Shown here: positions 7,443-13,568 of the stretch, piece after piece | Numbering within the stretch: the stretch's first letter is position 1 | Layout: every line of letters starts with the position of its first letter | Source of the DNA: Chitinophagaceae bacterium | Lineage (GTDB): Bacteria; Bacteroidota; Bacteroidia; Chitinophagales; Chitinophagaceae | Direction: 5' to 3' | Assembly: GCA_025963615.1 (NCBI GenBank) | Contig: JAOQAL010000089.1 | Location: forward strand, 1 to 13,568 | Length of the DNA stretch: 13,568 bases | Translations under genes and position numbers: made by a program | Notes under the pieces: model-generated | The model's database searches: none | Seen by the model: the letters and a program-made list of their open reading frames with translations, nothing else | What the model was told of the DNA's origin: nothing

Positions 7443-7461
7443 GGGCCACGGATGGTGGTCC
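7443..7461 (+). other. GC-rich hairpin upstream of comF
   Basis: GGGCCAC-GGATG-GTGGTCC forms a 7-bp stem with one G-U pair on the plus strand, 64 bases before the comF start. No gene is supported in 7380-7589. AGGAGGAGG at about 7476-7484 looks like a Shine-Dalgarno sequence, but no usable start or reading frame follows. Confidence 0.3.
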
Positions 7462-7589
7462 ATTCTGATGCCATAGGAGGAGGTATAAAAGTAACCTGGG
7501 TAAAGATTTAAAAAAAATGCAAAATGCAGTCTTAACTCATTTTACAATGTCTGCAAATTCAAGGTCATTAACCAGCAATAAAACAACGA

Positions 7590-7941
7590 AGGTCAATATC
7601 ACCACAATTCACTTTTTAAATCTTGGTTGAGCTTTCGGATATCTTATGAGCTTTGGTTGCTTTTTCCTTTTTGTTTGGCTAAGACAATTTCCTTAATTAT
7701 CAGCAATTTCTTTCTCTTACTTTTTTTTGTGGAAAAAAAAGCAGTCCCGATAGGGATCGGGATCTACGGCAAAAAAAGTCCCGATGGCTATCGGGAAAAT
7801 CGAATACGCCACGTTTTCCGGACGGTTCCTTGATGGAGCTTCGGTACTACTGTGACTTCGACGCTATATCGCTACTCCCTTGATAGCACCCAACAAACTT
7901 GTTATCAAAGTTAGCGTGATGCCTATGACATCTTTGCGCAT
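7590..7941. repeat. structured intergenic element, copy A
   Basis: First of three direct copies. It matches copy B along its length at an offset of about 352-353 bases, and the shared part ends with CTACTCCCTTGA. It holds an A8/T8 hairpin with loop GTGG at about 7719-7742. Two palindromes follow: TCCCGATAGGGATCGGGA (7745-7762) and TCCCGATGGCTATCGGGA (7779-7796). Its tail, with stem CCTATG-N11-CATAGG at 7922-7944, runs straight into copy B. A plus-strand reading frame here (7627-7833) is shared with copy B, but the differences are mostly amino-acid changing, so I treat the element as non-coding. Confidence 0.8.
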
Positions 7942-8236
7942 AGGTGCAATATGACCAGTATTCTTTTTTAAATCTTCGTTGAGCTTTTGGATATCTTATG
8001 AGCTTTTGGTTGCTTTTTCCTTTTTGTTTGGCCAAGAAAACTTCCTTAATTATCATCAATTTCTTTCTATTACTTTTTTTTGTGGAAAAAAAAGTAGTCC
8101 CGATAGAAATCGGGATCTGCGACAAAAAAAGTCCCGATGGCTATCGGGAAAAACGAATACGCCGCGTTTTCCGGACGGTTCCCTGATGAGGCTTTTGTGC
8201 TACTGTGACCTCAGCAGTGTATCGCTACTCCCTTGA
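7942..8236. repeat. structured intergenic element, copy B
   Basis: Second copy, directly following A. It carries an 11-bp T/A-rich stem with loop GTGG at about 8070-8095. Two palindromes follow: TCCCGATAGAAATCGGGA (8098-8115) and TCCCGATGGCTATCGGGA (8132-8149). Compared with A, the first palindrome keeps both 7-base arms and changes only the loop. It shares the segment GTTTTCCGGACGGTTCC with A and ends at CTACTCCCTTGA (8225-8236). The tail found in A and C (about 40-60 bases) is missing and replaced by TTTTTTAAG. Confidence 0.8.
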
Positions 8237-8311
8237 TTTTTTAAGAACAGAACTAAGCAGGCAAATTATTTAGCAAAATAAAAATCTGGATCAAATATTT
8301 TTTCGCCGATA

Positions 8312-8562
8312 CTTGCTTTTTATTTGGCCAAAAAGAATTCCCGATAGCCACCGGGATCTGCGACAAAAAAAGTCCCGATGGCTATCGGGAAAAACCCTGC
8401 CGGCCGGACAGGCGGGGATAACAGCCTCCCGATAAAAAATCGGGACAGGCTGTTTTCGGGATGGTTCCCTGATGAGGCTGTATTACTACTGTGACTTCAA
8501 CATTATATCGCTACTCCCTTGACAGCACACAACAGACTTCCTATCAAAATTAGCTTGATGCC
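8312..8562. repeat. structured intergenic element, copy C, diverged
   Basis: Third copy, lacking the head but keeping the core and tail. It has TCCCGATAGCCACCGGGA (8339-8356, one arm change) and TCCCGATGGCTATCGGGA (8373-8390). An extra segment of about 45 bases with two more stems replaces a short piece of A/B: CCTG-N9-CAGG at about 8396-8412, and ACAGCCT plus CCCGAT paired with ATCGGG plus AGGCTGT at 8421-8453. The tail TGACAGCACACAACAGACTT matches copy A's tail. It ends about 14 bases beyond the radA stop, so it lies in the radA 3' region. Confidence 0.75.
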
Positions 8563-8575
8563 TGAAGTGGGACTT

Positions 8576-9946
8576 CTAAAACAAAAACTTGTATACCTCA
8601 TCTACCCTTCCCATCGTTACCACTTCAATATTGAATTTTTGTTTGGTCAATCCTTTCTTATTGTATTTGGAAACAATGATTTTTTCGAATCCGAGTTTTT
8701 CAGCTTCAGCAATACGCTGATCGATTCTGTTTACAGCCCGTAATTCACCGCTTAATCCAATTTCACCGGCTAAACAAAGATGTTGCGGCAGCGCAACATC
8801 TTCATATGATGAAAGAAGGGCACAAAGCACCGCGAGATCCGTAGAGGGATCTTCTACCTTTAATCCGCCAGCGATATTTAAAAAAACATCTTTGACACCA
8901 AAATGAAAACCGCCGCGTTTTTCCAGCACCGCTAATAATAACTGGAGGCGACGTAAATCAAAGCCGCTGACTGTTCGTTGGGGTGTTCCATAAACTGATT
9001 GAGTTACCAAGGCCTGTACTTCTATTAATAGCGGTCTGATCCCTTCAATCGTAGCGGCAATAGCGATACCACTTAACTGATCTTCTTTTTGTGTAATTAA
9101 AATCTCACTGGGATTGGCTACCCCTCTCATTCCTTCGTCCGTCATTTCATAAATGCCTAATTCGTCCGTACTGCCAAAGCGGTTCTTTAAGGTACGCAGC
9201 ATGCGATAGGCGTAATGGCGGTCGCCCTCAAACTGCAATACGGTATCAACCATGTGTTCCAGTATTTTCGGTCCCGCAATACTTCCTTCTTTTGTTATAT
9301 GTCCAATGAGAAAAACAGGTGTGTTGGTTTCTTTAGCGAAACGCTGAAACTCAGCAGCGCATTCTCTTATCTGTGATACGCTACCCGGCGATGAATCAAC
9401 GAATGGCGTATGCAGTGCCTGGACAGAGTCCACAATAATCAACTGCGGCTTCAATTTTTTTATTTCCTGGAAGATGACCTGCGTGGATGTTTCGGTAAGC
9501 AAATAAAAATTATCATTCTTAAGCTTTAATCTTTCCGCCCGCATTTTAATCTGCTGTTCGCTTTCTTCACCGCTTATATACAGAACAACATAGCGGGAAA
9601 GGCATAAGCCGCTTTGCAAAAACAAAGTTGATTTGCCGATACCGGGTTCGCCGGCTATCAAAACAATACTACCGGGAACAATCCCTCCTCCCAACACCCG
9701 GTTTAATTCTTTATCCGGTGTAATCAATCTTTTTTCTTCGCTGCTTTTTATTTCACTTAATGATATCGTTTTATTAATCCGCTTTTCGTCATTATAATTT
9801 TTCCAATCATTATTTTTAGCGTTTTCTTTTTGTACAATTTCTTCAACCAACGTATTCCATTGATTGCATGAAGGACATTGACCCAACCATTTTACACTTT
9901 CATATCCGCAGTTCTGACAAAAAAAGCCCGTCTTTACTTTACTCAT
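8576..9946 (-). CDS. radA: DNA repair protein RadA
   Basis: RecA-like branch-migration helicase that processes recombination intermediates, in the cytoplasm on DNA. All parts are visible: a zinc finger with Cys10/Cys13 and Cys24/Cys27 (FFCQNCGYES and GQCPSC), Walker A GEPGIGKST (99-107), Walker B LIIVDS (169-174) and the RadA-specific KNRFG motif (254-258). The C-terminal Lon-protease-like domain spans about 280-456 and includes GGLKVEDPSTDLAV (361-374). At 456 aa it is of usual length and intact. ATG at 9946, stop TAG at 8576. It is preceded by a 540-bp intergenic region that contains a candidate RNA gene ending in a terminator on the same strand. It therefore probably has its own promoter between 9947 and 10110, where I cannot identify a clean consensus. 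Downstream comes the three-copy repeat region. Confidence 0.97.
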   Translation of the reverse strand: MSKVKTGFFCQNCGYESVKWLGQCPSCNQWNTLVEEIVQKENAKNNDWKNYNDEKRINKTISLSEIKSSEEKRLITPDKELNRVLGGGIVPGSIVLIAGEPGIGKSTLFLQSGLCLSRYVVLYISGEESEQQIKMRAERLKLKNDNFYLLTETSTQVIFQEIKKLKPQLIIVDSVQALHTPFVDSSPGSVSQIRECAAEFQRFAKETNTPVFLIGHITKEGSIAGPKILEHMVDTVLQFEGDRHYAYRMLRTLKNRFGSTDELGIYEMTDEGMRGVANPSEILITQKEDQLSGIAIAATIEGIRPLLIEVQALVTQSVYGTPQRTVSGFDLRRLQLLLAVLEKRGGFHFGVKDVFLNIAGGLKVEDPSTDLAVLCALLSSYEDVALPQHLCLAGEIGLSGELRAVNRIDQRIAEAEKLGFEKIIVSKYNKKGLTKQKFNIEVVTMGRVDEVYKFLF

Positions 9947-9980
9947 AAAAATAAAATTAGCTTTTTCATCAACGGCTTAG

Positions 9981-10017
9981 ATAAAGAATGACATTTAATT
10001 TATGTCTTTATTTTTTT
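9981..10017. other. hairpin upstream of radA
   Basis: GACAT (9990-9994) and ATGTC (10002-10006) pair across a 7-base loop, and the stem can extend with ATAAA/TTTAT around an AAT bulge. On the plus strand a T-rich run follows (10007-10017), which gives it the look of a plus-strand terminator, but no plus-strand gene lies upstream. On the minus strand it would be in the radA leader. Weak evidence. Confidence 0.3.
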
Positions 10018-10110
10018 CAACCAAAGCATGGATAAAAGAGAACCGTTTATTCTAAAAAAAAGATGAAGAAACTATAAAAGAAAATAAATTTACGCGGAAG
10101 ATATTTTTAA

Positions 10111-10150
10111 AAGTAAAAAGGGCCAATCTTTAGATTGACCCTCTTACTTA
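10111..10150 (-). terminator. terminator-like hairpin, minus strand
   Basis: This hairpin of about 18 bp has a single bulge and a 2-base apparent loop centred at 10130. Its core is 10 bp with one G-U pair on the minus strand. The 3' arm on that strand contains CUUUUUACUUUU. It would end a transcript arriving from 10280-10150 and so insulate radA. Confidence 0.55.
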
Positions 10151-10280
10151 CTAACCCATTAAATTCTTGCACTAAGTTACAAATCTGTGTCACTTTACAA
10201 AATAATTTTTTTCCCTTTGAATAACTTAGTAGCCATTTTCCTGTGCAAAAACCTTCCTGAACAATCGTCCTAGCTGAGTC
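10111..10280 (-). ncRNA. candidate structured small RNA upstream of radA
   Basis: Read on the minus strand, this stretch has nested complementary arms. UUUUUGC (10251-10245) pairs with GCAAGAA (10170-10164). ACUAAGUUA (10230-10222) pairs with UAACUUAGU (10179-10171) without mismatch. A long terminal hairpin at 10150-10111 has core GGGUCAAUCU paired with AGAUUGGCCC, extended by AAGUAA/UUACUU, and lies in a U-rich context. Every non-Watson-Crick pair I find in these stems is G-U on the minus strand but A-C on the plus strand, which indicates the transcribed strand. A weak promoter-like pair sits upstream: TTTTG at about 10316-10312 and TATTTTAT at 10289-10282. No protein is supported. A 6S-like RNA or another regulatory RNA is possible, but I do not recognise the family. 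Confidence 0.4.
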
Positions 10281-10343
10281 TATAAAATATTAATAATCAA
10301 TTATTTAATTTCAAAATACTGCTTCTCACACCGGAGGCTTTTT

Positions 10344-10432
10344 TGACAAAAATGTTTTTTTGTTTACAAAAGATTAATGTCGGGATGTCAAAAAGACTGA
10401 CACTAATGACCGTTAGGGCCGATTGGCTGACA
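10344..10432 (+). promoter_or_regulatory. cluster of TGACA half-sites before the metallopeptidase gene
   Basis: Four TGACA or TGTCA pentamers lie within 90 bases: TGACA at 10344, TGTCA at 10386, TGACA at 10398 and TGACA at 10428. The middle two form an inverted repeat, TGTCA-N7-TGACA (10386-10402). CTGACA occurs twice 30 bases apart (10397 and 10427). The cluster ends 54 bases before the ATG at 10486, a sensible place for an operator. The regulator is not identifiable. Confidence 0.35.
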
Positions 10433-10485
10433 AATAGTATTTTGGATGCAGATTTGTGGCAATGTTTTAAACTAAATTTTATAGA

Positions 10486-11172
10486 ATGACACCCTCCATT
10501 TTGATCGTTTCATTGATTTTTGTGGGCATTAGTATGCTTGTTTCCATGGTGCTTAAAAACAAGTTTAAAACGTATGGAAAATTGCCCCTTGCAAATGGTA
10601 TGACGGGCAAAGAAGTTGCCGAAAAAATGCTCCGTGAAAATGGTATTTATGATGTGCAGGTTATTTCTGTTGACGGCTTTCTTTCCGACCATTATGATCC
10701 AACCAATAAAACCGTAAACCTGAGTCCGGAGGTCTATAATGGGAACAGCATTTCTTCTGCGGCTGTAGCTGCCCATGAATGCGGCCATGCTGTTCAACAT
10801 GCGGCTGGTTATGCATGGCTGGCCATGCGTAGTAAACTGGTACCTATGGTACAAGCAAGCTCCAGCCTGGTGAACTGGGTATTACTCATTGGTATATTGA
10901 TGATTAACCGATTTCCCCAATTACTGCTTGCGGGTATTGTCCTGTTTGCAGTGACTGTGCTTTTTTCCCTGATAACGCTGCCGGTTGAGTTTGATGCAAG
11001 CCGGCGAGCCCTGGCCTGGCTGAGCCATAGCAATGTGACTAACCGCCAGGAATATCCAAAAGCCCAGGATGCTTTAAAATGGGCGGCCATGACTTATGTA
11101 ATTGCTGCCCTGGCTGCAATTGTAACGCTAATCCAATATATTTTTATTTATACGGGAAACAGAAACAGGTAG
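10486..11172 (+). CDS. YugP-type membrane zinc metallopeptidase
   Basis: Putative membrane-embedded neutral zinc peptidase of the Bacillus YugP family (DUF/Zn_peptidase_2); natural substrates are unknown. The zinc-binding helix AAHECGHAVQH contains HECGH at 97-101, and LPVEFDASRRAL (165-176) supplies the likely third ligand Glu168. Hydrophobic segments lie at about 3-23, 128-140, 145-165 and 200-222, so the catalytic helix lies between the first and second. NLSPEVYNGNSISSAAVAAHE is the family's conserved run into the active site (split here as NLSPEVYNG at 78-86 and AAHE at 95-98). At 228 aa it has standard length. ATG at 10486, no Shine-Dalgarno. It is divergent from radA and alone on its strand, with the TGACA cluster just upstream; no clear terminator follows. 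Confidence 0.93.
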   Translation: MTPSILIVSLIFVGISMLVSMVLKNKFKTYGKLPLANGMTGKEVAEKMLRENGIYDVQVISVDGFLSDHYDPTNKTVNLSPEVYNGNSISSAAVAAHECGHAVQHAAGYAWLAMRSKLVPMVQASSSLVNWVLLIGILMINRFPQLLLAGIVLFAVTVLFSLITLPVEFDASRRALAWLSHSNVTNRQEYPKAQDALKWAAMTYVIAALAAIVTLIQYIFIYTGNRNR

Positions 11173-11182
11173 GCGGGAATAC

Positions 11183-11196
11183 TTGATTTGGATCAA
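11183..11196. promoter_or_regulatory. FNR/CRP-type palindrome, downstream of metallopeptidase gene
   Basis: TTGAT-TTGG-ATCAA matches the classical FNR consensus TTGAT-N4-ATCAA in all ten fixed positions. It starts 10 bases after the metallopeptidase stop and about 800 bases before the next gene on the plus strand, so it is not in a normal promoter position. It differs from the site at 11876-11889 only in the spacer. It may be chance or relate to an unannotated transcript. Confidence 0.3.
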
Positions 11197-11198
11197 AC

Positions 11199-11494
11199 TT
11201 TCACGCAAAGGGTTGTTTCACGCAAAGTGCGCAAAGAAGCAAAGAACGCAAAGAAGTGACTCATAAGAATCAATCCGGCTACCCACGCAAAGGCGGTTTC
11301 ACGCAAAGGGCGCAGAGAAGCAAAGGACGCAAAGAAGCAAAGAACGCAAAGCGGTGAACGGTTAGAATCAATCCGCTTCCCACAAAATGCCTCTCTGAAC
11401 ATTTTGTTAGTAGAGGAGTCGGTTTCACGCAAAGGGGTTTCACGCAAAGTGCGCAATGAATCTAAGAACGCAAAAAAGTAGAGAACGCAACGAG
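11199..11494. repeat. cluster of CGCAAAG-type repeats
   Basis: TTTCACGCAAAG begins at 11199, 11216, 11297, 11423 and 11438, and CACGCAAAGG occurs at 11284. Each is followed by a run of CGCAAAGnn/GCAAAGnn units of 8-9 bases. Downstream flanks are shared too: AGAATCAATCCG occurs after two of the runs (about 11265 and 11363). The cluster therefore consists of repeated units of about 70-130 bases rather than a simple microsatellite. The minus-strand reading frame across it (FASLRPLRET-like peptides) is a by-product of the repeat. Confidence 0.85.
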
Positions 11495-11874
11495 GTGAAA
11501 GAAATTTTCGAGGCAACCGACTATATGTTGGGTGAAATAACTAAAGAGTGCAGATCTTATGAAGGCTATTATTTTTTTTGAATAAGAAGATTATAAAGGT
11601 GAAGGGAAGAATTAATTTTTTGCCGACCTGATGGGAACCACAGAGGTGCTATAGTTTTTTTCTGTTGTTTATCTAGTTGCTTTCCTGTTTTCCTCCTATG
11701 TGGTTCAAAATAAAAAAGGAAACCACCCAGGACGGGTAGCCGGAGTTGTAAACTTTTATAATTCCCCTATTATAAATATCCCGGTTATTGTCTCTAAACA
11801 TTGTTGATCTATTTCTTAGCAGCTATTCCCTCAGCTATGGGCTTTACGTTTTCATGGAAGGTGCGCAATTAGTC

Positions 11875-11890
11875 TTTGATTTAAATCAAA
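11875..11890 (+). promoter_or_regulatory. perfect 16-bp palindrome, FNR/CRP-type operator
   Basis: TTTGATTTAAATCAAA is its own reverse complement and contains TTGAT-N4-ATCAA, the FNR consensus. It lies 98 bases upstream of the SusC-family start. If the promoter is at 11916-11947, the palindrome is centred roughly 70 bases before the start of transcription, a position used by CRP/FNR-family activators. A Bacteroidota CRP/FNR-family regulator is the natural candidate; which one is unknown. Confidence 0.5.
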
Positions 11891-11915
11891 TGTGAAAAGC
11901 TGAGGATAAAAAATT

Positions 11916-11947
11916 CTGGTTTTTTTCCATGGATGGAGTTATATTTA
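11916..11947 (+). promoter_or_regulatory. possible Bacteroidota-type promoter of the SusC gene
   Basis: TATATTTA at 11940-11947 matches seven of eight positions of the Bacteroidota -7 element TAnnTTTG. CTGG near 11916-11919, about 21 bases upstream, is a poor match to the -33 TTTG. The implied leader is about 35 bases. No other sequence in the preceding 100 bases fits better. Confidence 0.3.
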
Positions 11948-11987
11948 TATAGACGGTAACTGCCATTCACACTTAAAACCAAAACAC

Positions 11988-13568
11988 ATGAGAAAATTGA
12001 CATTGCTCTTGCTGGGCATATCACTTCTTTTTGCCCGGCAATCATTGGCACAAAACACAGTAACCGGACAGGTTACAGATCCCGCGGGTCTCCCCATTCC
12101 GGGAGCGACAATCAATATCAAGAATACAAGATCAGGTACTTCGTCGGCTTCAGACGGTACATTTAAAATCAGCGTTCCCCGAAATGCGGTTTTAATTATA
12201 ACCGGAGTAGGGTTTGAAACGAAAGAAGTACGGGTTGGTGATTTAACTGTGGTAAATATTGCGCTTAAGCAAGGTGATCTTTCGTTAACGGAAGTTGTTG
12301 TTACCGCCTATGGCATTAAACGTGAAAAGAAAGCGTTGGGTTATGCAGTATCAACGGTTGCGAAAGAATCTTTGGAATTAAGGCCTGAAGGCGATATCGC
12401 CAGGGTATTAAATGGTAAGGCTCCGGGGTTGAACATTTTAAATACAAGCGGATTAAGTGGAAGCGGAACGAATATTAACATCCGCGGTATCAGTACGATT
12501 ACCGGAAGTTCGCAGCCTTTATTTATTGTAGATGGCGTTCCCTTTGATGGCGGTACCAATTCACAATCTGATTTTACCTACGGCCACCAGACTTCCAGCC
12601 GGTTCCTGGACTTAGATCCCAACAATATTGAAAACATCAGTATTCTGAAGGGTTTAAGTGCTACCACCCTGTATGGTGAAGAAGGACGTAACGGTGTAAT
12701 TTTAATTACCACCAAAAATGGTTCTACGCAAAAAACAAAAAGTAAAAGTGAAATCACTTTATCACAATCCGTTTTTGCTACGAAGGCCATACTTCCTGAA
12801 TATAACCGGAGTTATGGCGGTGGTTTTGATCTCAGCCTGGGTCTCCTGTTTTTCAGTAACTGGGGAGCTAAATTCACTGATCCCCCGGCGATAGTTACTC
12901 ACCCTTATGATAAGGCGGGGCTCAACACGGCATTCCCGGAATATATCGGTGCACCGTATGAGTTCAAGTATTATAATAGTGTTCCCAACTTTTTCAGAAC
13001 CGGAATCATGAGCAATACCTCCGTGAATGTGGCTGGCTCTACACCTACTGTTAACTACAACATGAATTATAGCTATACCGACGATAAAGGTTATCTACCC
13101 GGTAATGGGTTGTATAAAAATACGATTGGCATGGGCGGTACGGCCAAACTAACTAATAAGTTTACAGTAAGTGGTACTATCAATTATGTATCTACGAATG
13201 TAAAATCGCCGCCCACCAGCAATAGTTATGGAAACAACTCCGTCAATACTTCGATATTCGGCAATGTAATGTATACACCAACGGCCATTGATTTGATGAA
13301 TCTTCCTTACGAAAATCCACTGGATCATTCCTCCGTGTATTACCGTAACGGCAATGATATTCAGAATCCACGCTGGACACTTTACAATTCGTTTACCGTG
13401 GATAATGTAAAAAGGGTATACGGACATCTTCAAACCCGGTTTGAATTCAGCAAAGGATTGAATCTTGCTTACCGGATCGGTTATGACAGTTATTCGGAAT
13501 TCCAGGATTATGCGCAGAATAAAGGTGGGGTTGCTACGCCTACCGGCATTTACCGTGCATCTAATGGA
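11988..13568 (+). CDS. SusC/RagA-family TonB-linked outer membrane receptor, 3' end missing
   Basis: Outer-membrane beta-barrel importer for glycans or peptides, normally paired with a SusD-like surface lipoprotein encoded just downstream (here outside the window). The frame is open from the ATG at 11988 to the window end, 527 codons; such proteins usually have about 1000, so roughly half is present. Order: signal peptide MRKLTLLLLGISLLFARQSLAQ (1-22); carboxypeptidase-D-like beta-sandwich with GQVTDPAGLPIPGATI (27-42) to about 97; the SusC signature EVVVTAYGIKREKKALGYAV (102-121) near the TonB box; plug domain with LNGKAPGLNI (141-150), INIRGIST (163-170), QPLFIVDGVPF (176-186) and TLYGEEGRNGVILITTKNG (227-245). 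Barrel strands follow from about 260. No Shine-Dalgarno before the ATG, only A-rich bases. The FNR-type palindrome at 11875-11890 suggests respiratory or CRP-like control. The substrate cannot be inferred. Confidence 0.93.
   Translation, partial: MRKLTLLLLGISLLFARQSLAQNTVTGQVTDPAGLPIPGATINIKNTRSGTSSASDGTFKISVPRNAVLIITGVGFETKEVRVGDLTVVNIALKQGDLSLTEVVVTAYGIKREKKALGYAVSTVAKESLELRPEGDIARVLNGKAPGLNILNTSGLSGSGTNINIRGISTITGSSQPLFIVDGVPFDGGTNSQSDFTYGHQTSSRFLDLDPNNIENISILKGLSATTLYGEEGRNGVILITTKNGSTQKTKSKSEITLSQSVFATKAILPEYNRSYGGGFDLSLGLLFFSNWGAKFTDPPAIVTHPYDKAGLNTAFPEYIGAPYEFKYYNSVPNFFRTGIMSNTSVNVAGSTPTVNYNMNYSYTDDKGYLPGNGLYKNTIGMGGTAKLTNKFTVSGTINYVSTNVKSPPTSNSYGNNSVNTSIFGNVMYTPTAIDLMNLPYENPLDHSSVYYRNGNDIQNPRWTLYNSFTVDNVKRVYGHLQTRFEFSKGLNLAYRIGYDSYSEFQDYAQNKGGVATPTGIYRASNG

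Larger units (their letters stand above)
11517..11987 (+). other. leader region of the SusC-family gene
   Basis: No gene is supported here. A weak stem, GTGGTT (11700-11705) with AACCAC (11721-11726) across an A-rich loop, is followed by ACCC-AGGAC-GGGT at about 11724-11736. The most useful elements are the palindrome at 11875-11890 and a promoter-like sequence near 11916-11947. I see no ECF sigma factor or FecR-type anti-sigma gene in front of susC. Confidence 0.35.

Noticed and set aside
7413..7500. Short minus-strand peptide frame (PPPMASEWTTIRGPILLKGH)
   Set aside because: It looks protein-like but has an in-frame stop just upstream, only 17 codons after the ATG and no recognisable family.
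7847..8125. Minus-strand reading frame of 92 codons
   Set aside because: It crosses the junction of two repeat copies and lacks a counterpart in the other copies; Lys-rich composition comes from A-rich DNA.
7627..8186. Two similar plus-strand frames (7627-7833 and 7998-8186) with a hydrophobic stretch
   Set aside because: They lie in copies A and B of the structured repeat; differences between them mostly change amino acids and copy C does not keep the frame.
10195..10236. 13-codon minus-strand frame (MATKLFKGKKIIL) with AGGAAA before it
   Set aside because: Too short to support as a gene, and it lies inside the pairing arms of the candidate small RNA.
10321..10346. Plus-strand terminator (GCTTC-N8-GAGGC then T6)
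   Set aside because: Only a 5-bp stem with a wobble pair, and no plus-strand transcript is evident upstream; the signs for a minus-strand RNA are stronger.
11199..11494. CRISPR array
   Set aside because: Repeat units differ in length and sequence, spacing is irregular, intervening sequences are themselves repeated, and no cas gene is present.
11193..11516. Minus-strand reading frame of 107 codons with FASLRPLRET-like repeats
   Set aside because: It is the translation of the CGCAAAG repeat cluster; its repeated peptides follow the DNA repeat and no domain or start context supports it.

Overview
The window looks like chromosomal DNA of a Bacteroidota bacterium, most likely in or near the Chitinophagaceae. 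The evidence is a SusC/RagA-type TonB-dependent receptor with the EVVVTAYGIKREKKALGYAV signature, a Bacteroidota-style beta-helix lipoprotein, A/T-rich start regions almost without Shine-Dalgarno sequences, and several intergenic repeat types that I associate with this phylum. Base composition is moderate, with AT-rich intergenic regions. No phage, transposase, CRISPR array, rRNA or tRNA was seen.

Layout. 1-307: repeat-bearing intergenic DNA with a possible decayed coding fragment. 308-9946: seven genes, all on the minus strand, mostly separate units. In their transcription order (right to left) they are radA (DNA repair ATPase), a ComF-family phosphoribosyltransferase-like protein, a beta-helix lipoprotein, a periplasmic glutathione-peroxidase-like thiol peroxidase, holB (DNA polymerase III delta'), a PSP1/RicT-family protein, and an exported alpha/beta hydrolase. 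holB followed by the PSP1 gene matches the holB-yaaT order of Bacillus. 9947-10485: a divergent intergenic region with a candidate minus-strand structured RNA and a cluster of TGACA half-sites. 10486-11172: a plus-strand YugP-type membrane zinc metallopeptidase. 11173-11987: a repeat cluster, two FNR-type palindromes and the leader of the last gene. 11988-13568: the first 527 codons of a SusC-family receptor that runs off the window.

The genes do not form one pathway. They are housekeeping (radA, holB, PSP1, comF), envelope/stress (thiol peroxidase, metallopeptidase, hydrolase) and nutrient-uptake functions. The unusual content is intergenic: (i) a roughly 350-bp element in three degenerate direct copies between comF and radA, each carrying conserved-stem hairpins of the type TCCCGAT-N4-ATCGGGA; (ii) a candidate small RNA upstream of radA whose non-Watson-Crick pairs are G-U wobbles on the minus strand only; (iii) two perfect FNR-consensus palindromes flanking the intergenic region before susC; (iv) heptanucleotide tandem repeats in two families; (v) CGCAAAG-type repeats at both window edges; and (vi) a perfect 15-bp inverted repeat after comF. 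All functional readings of these elements are inference.
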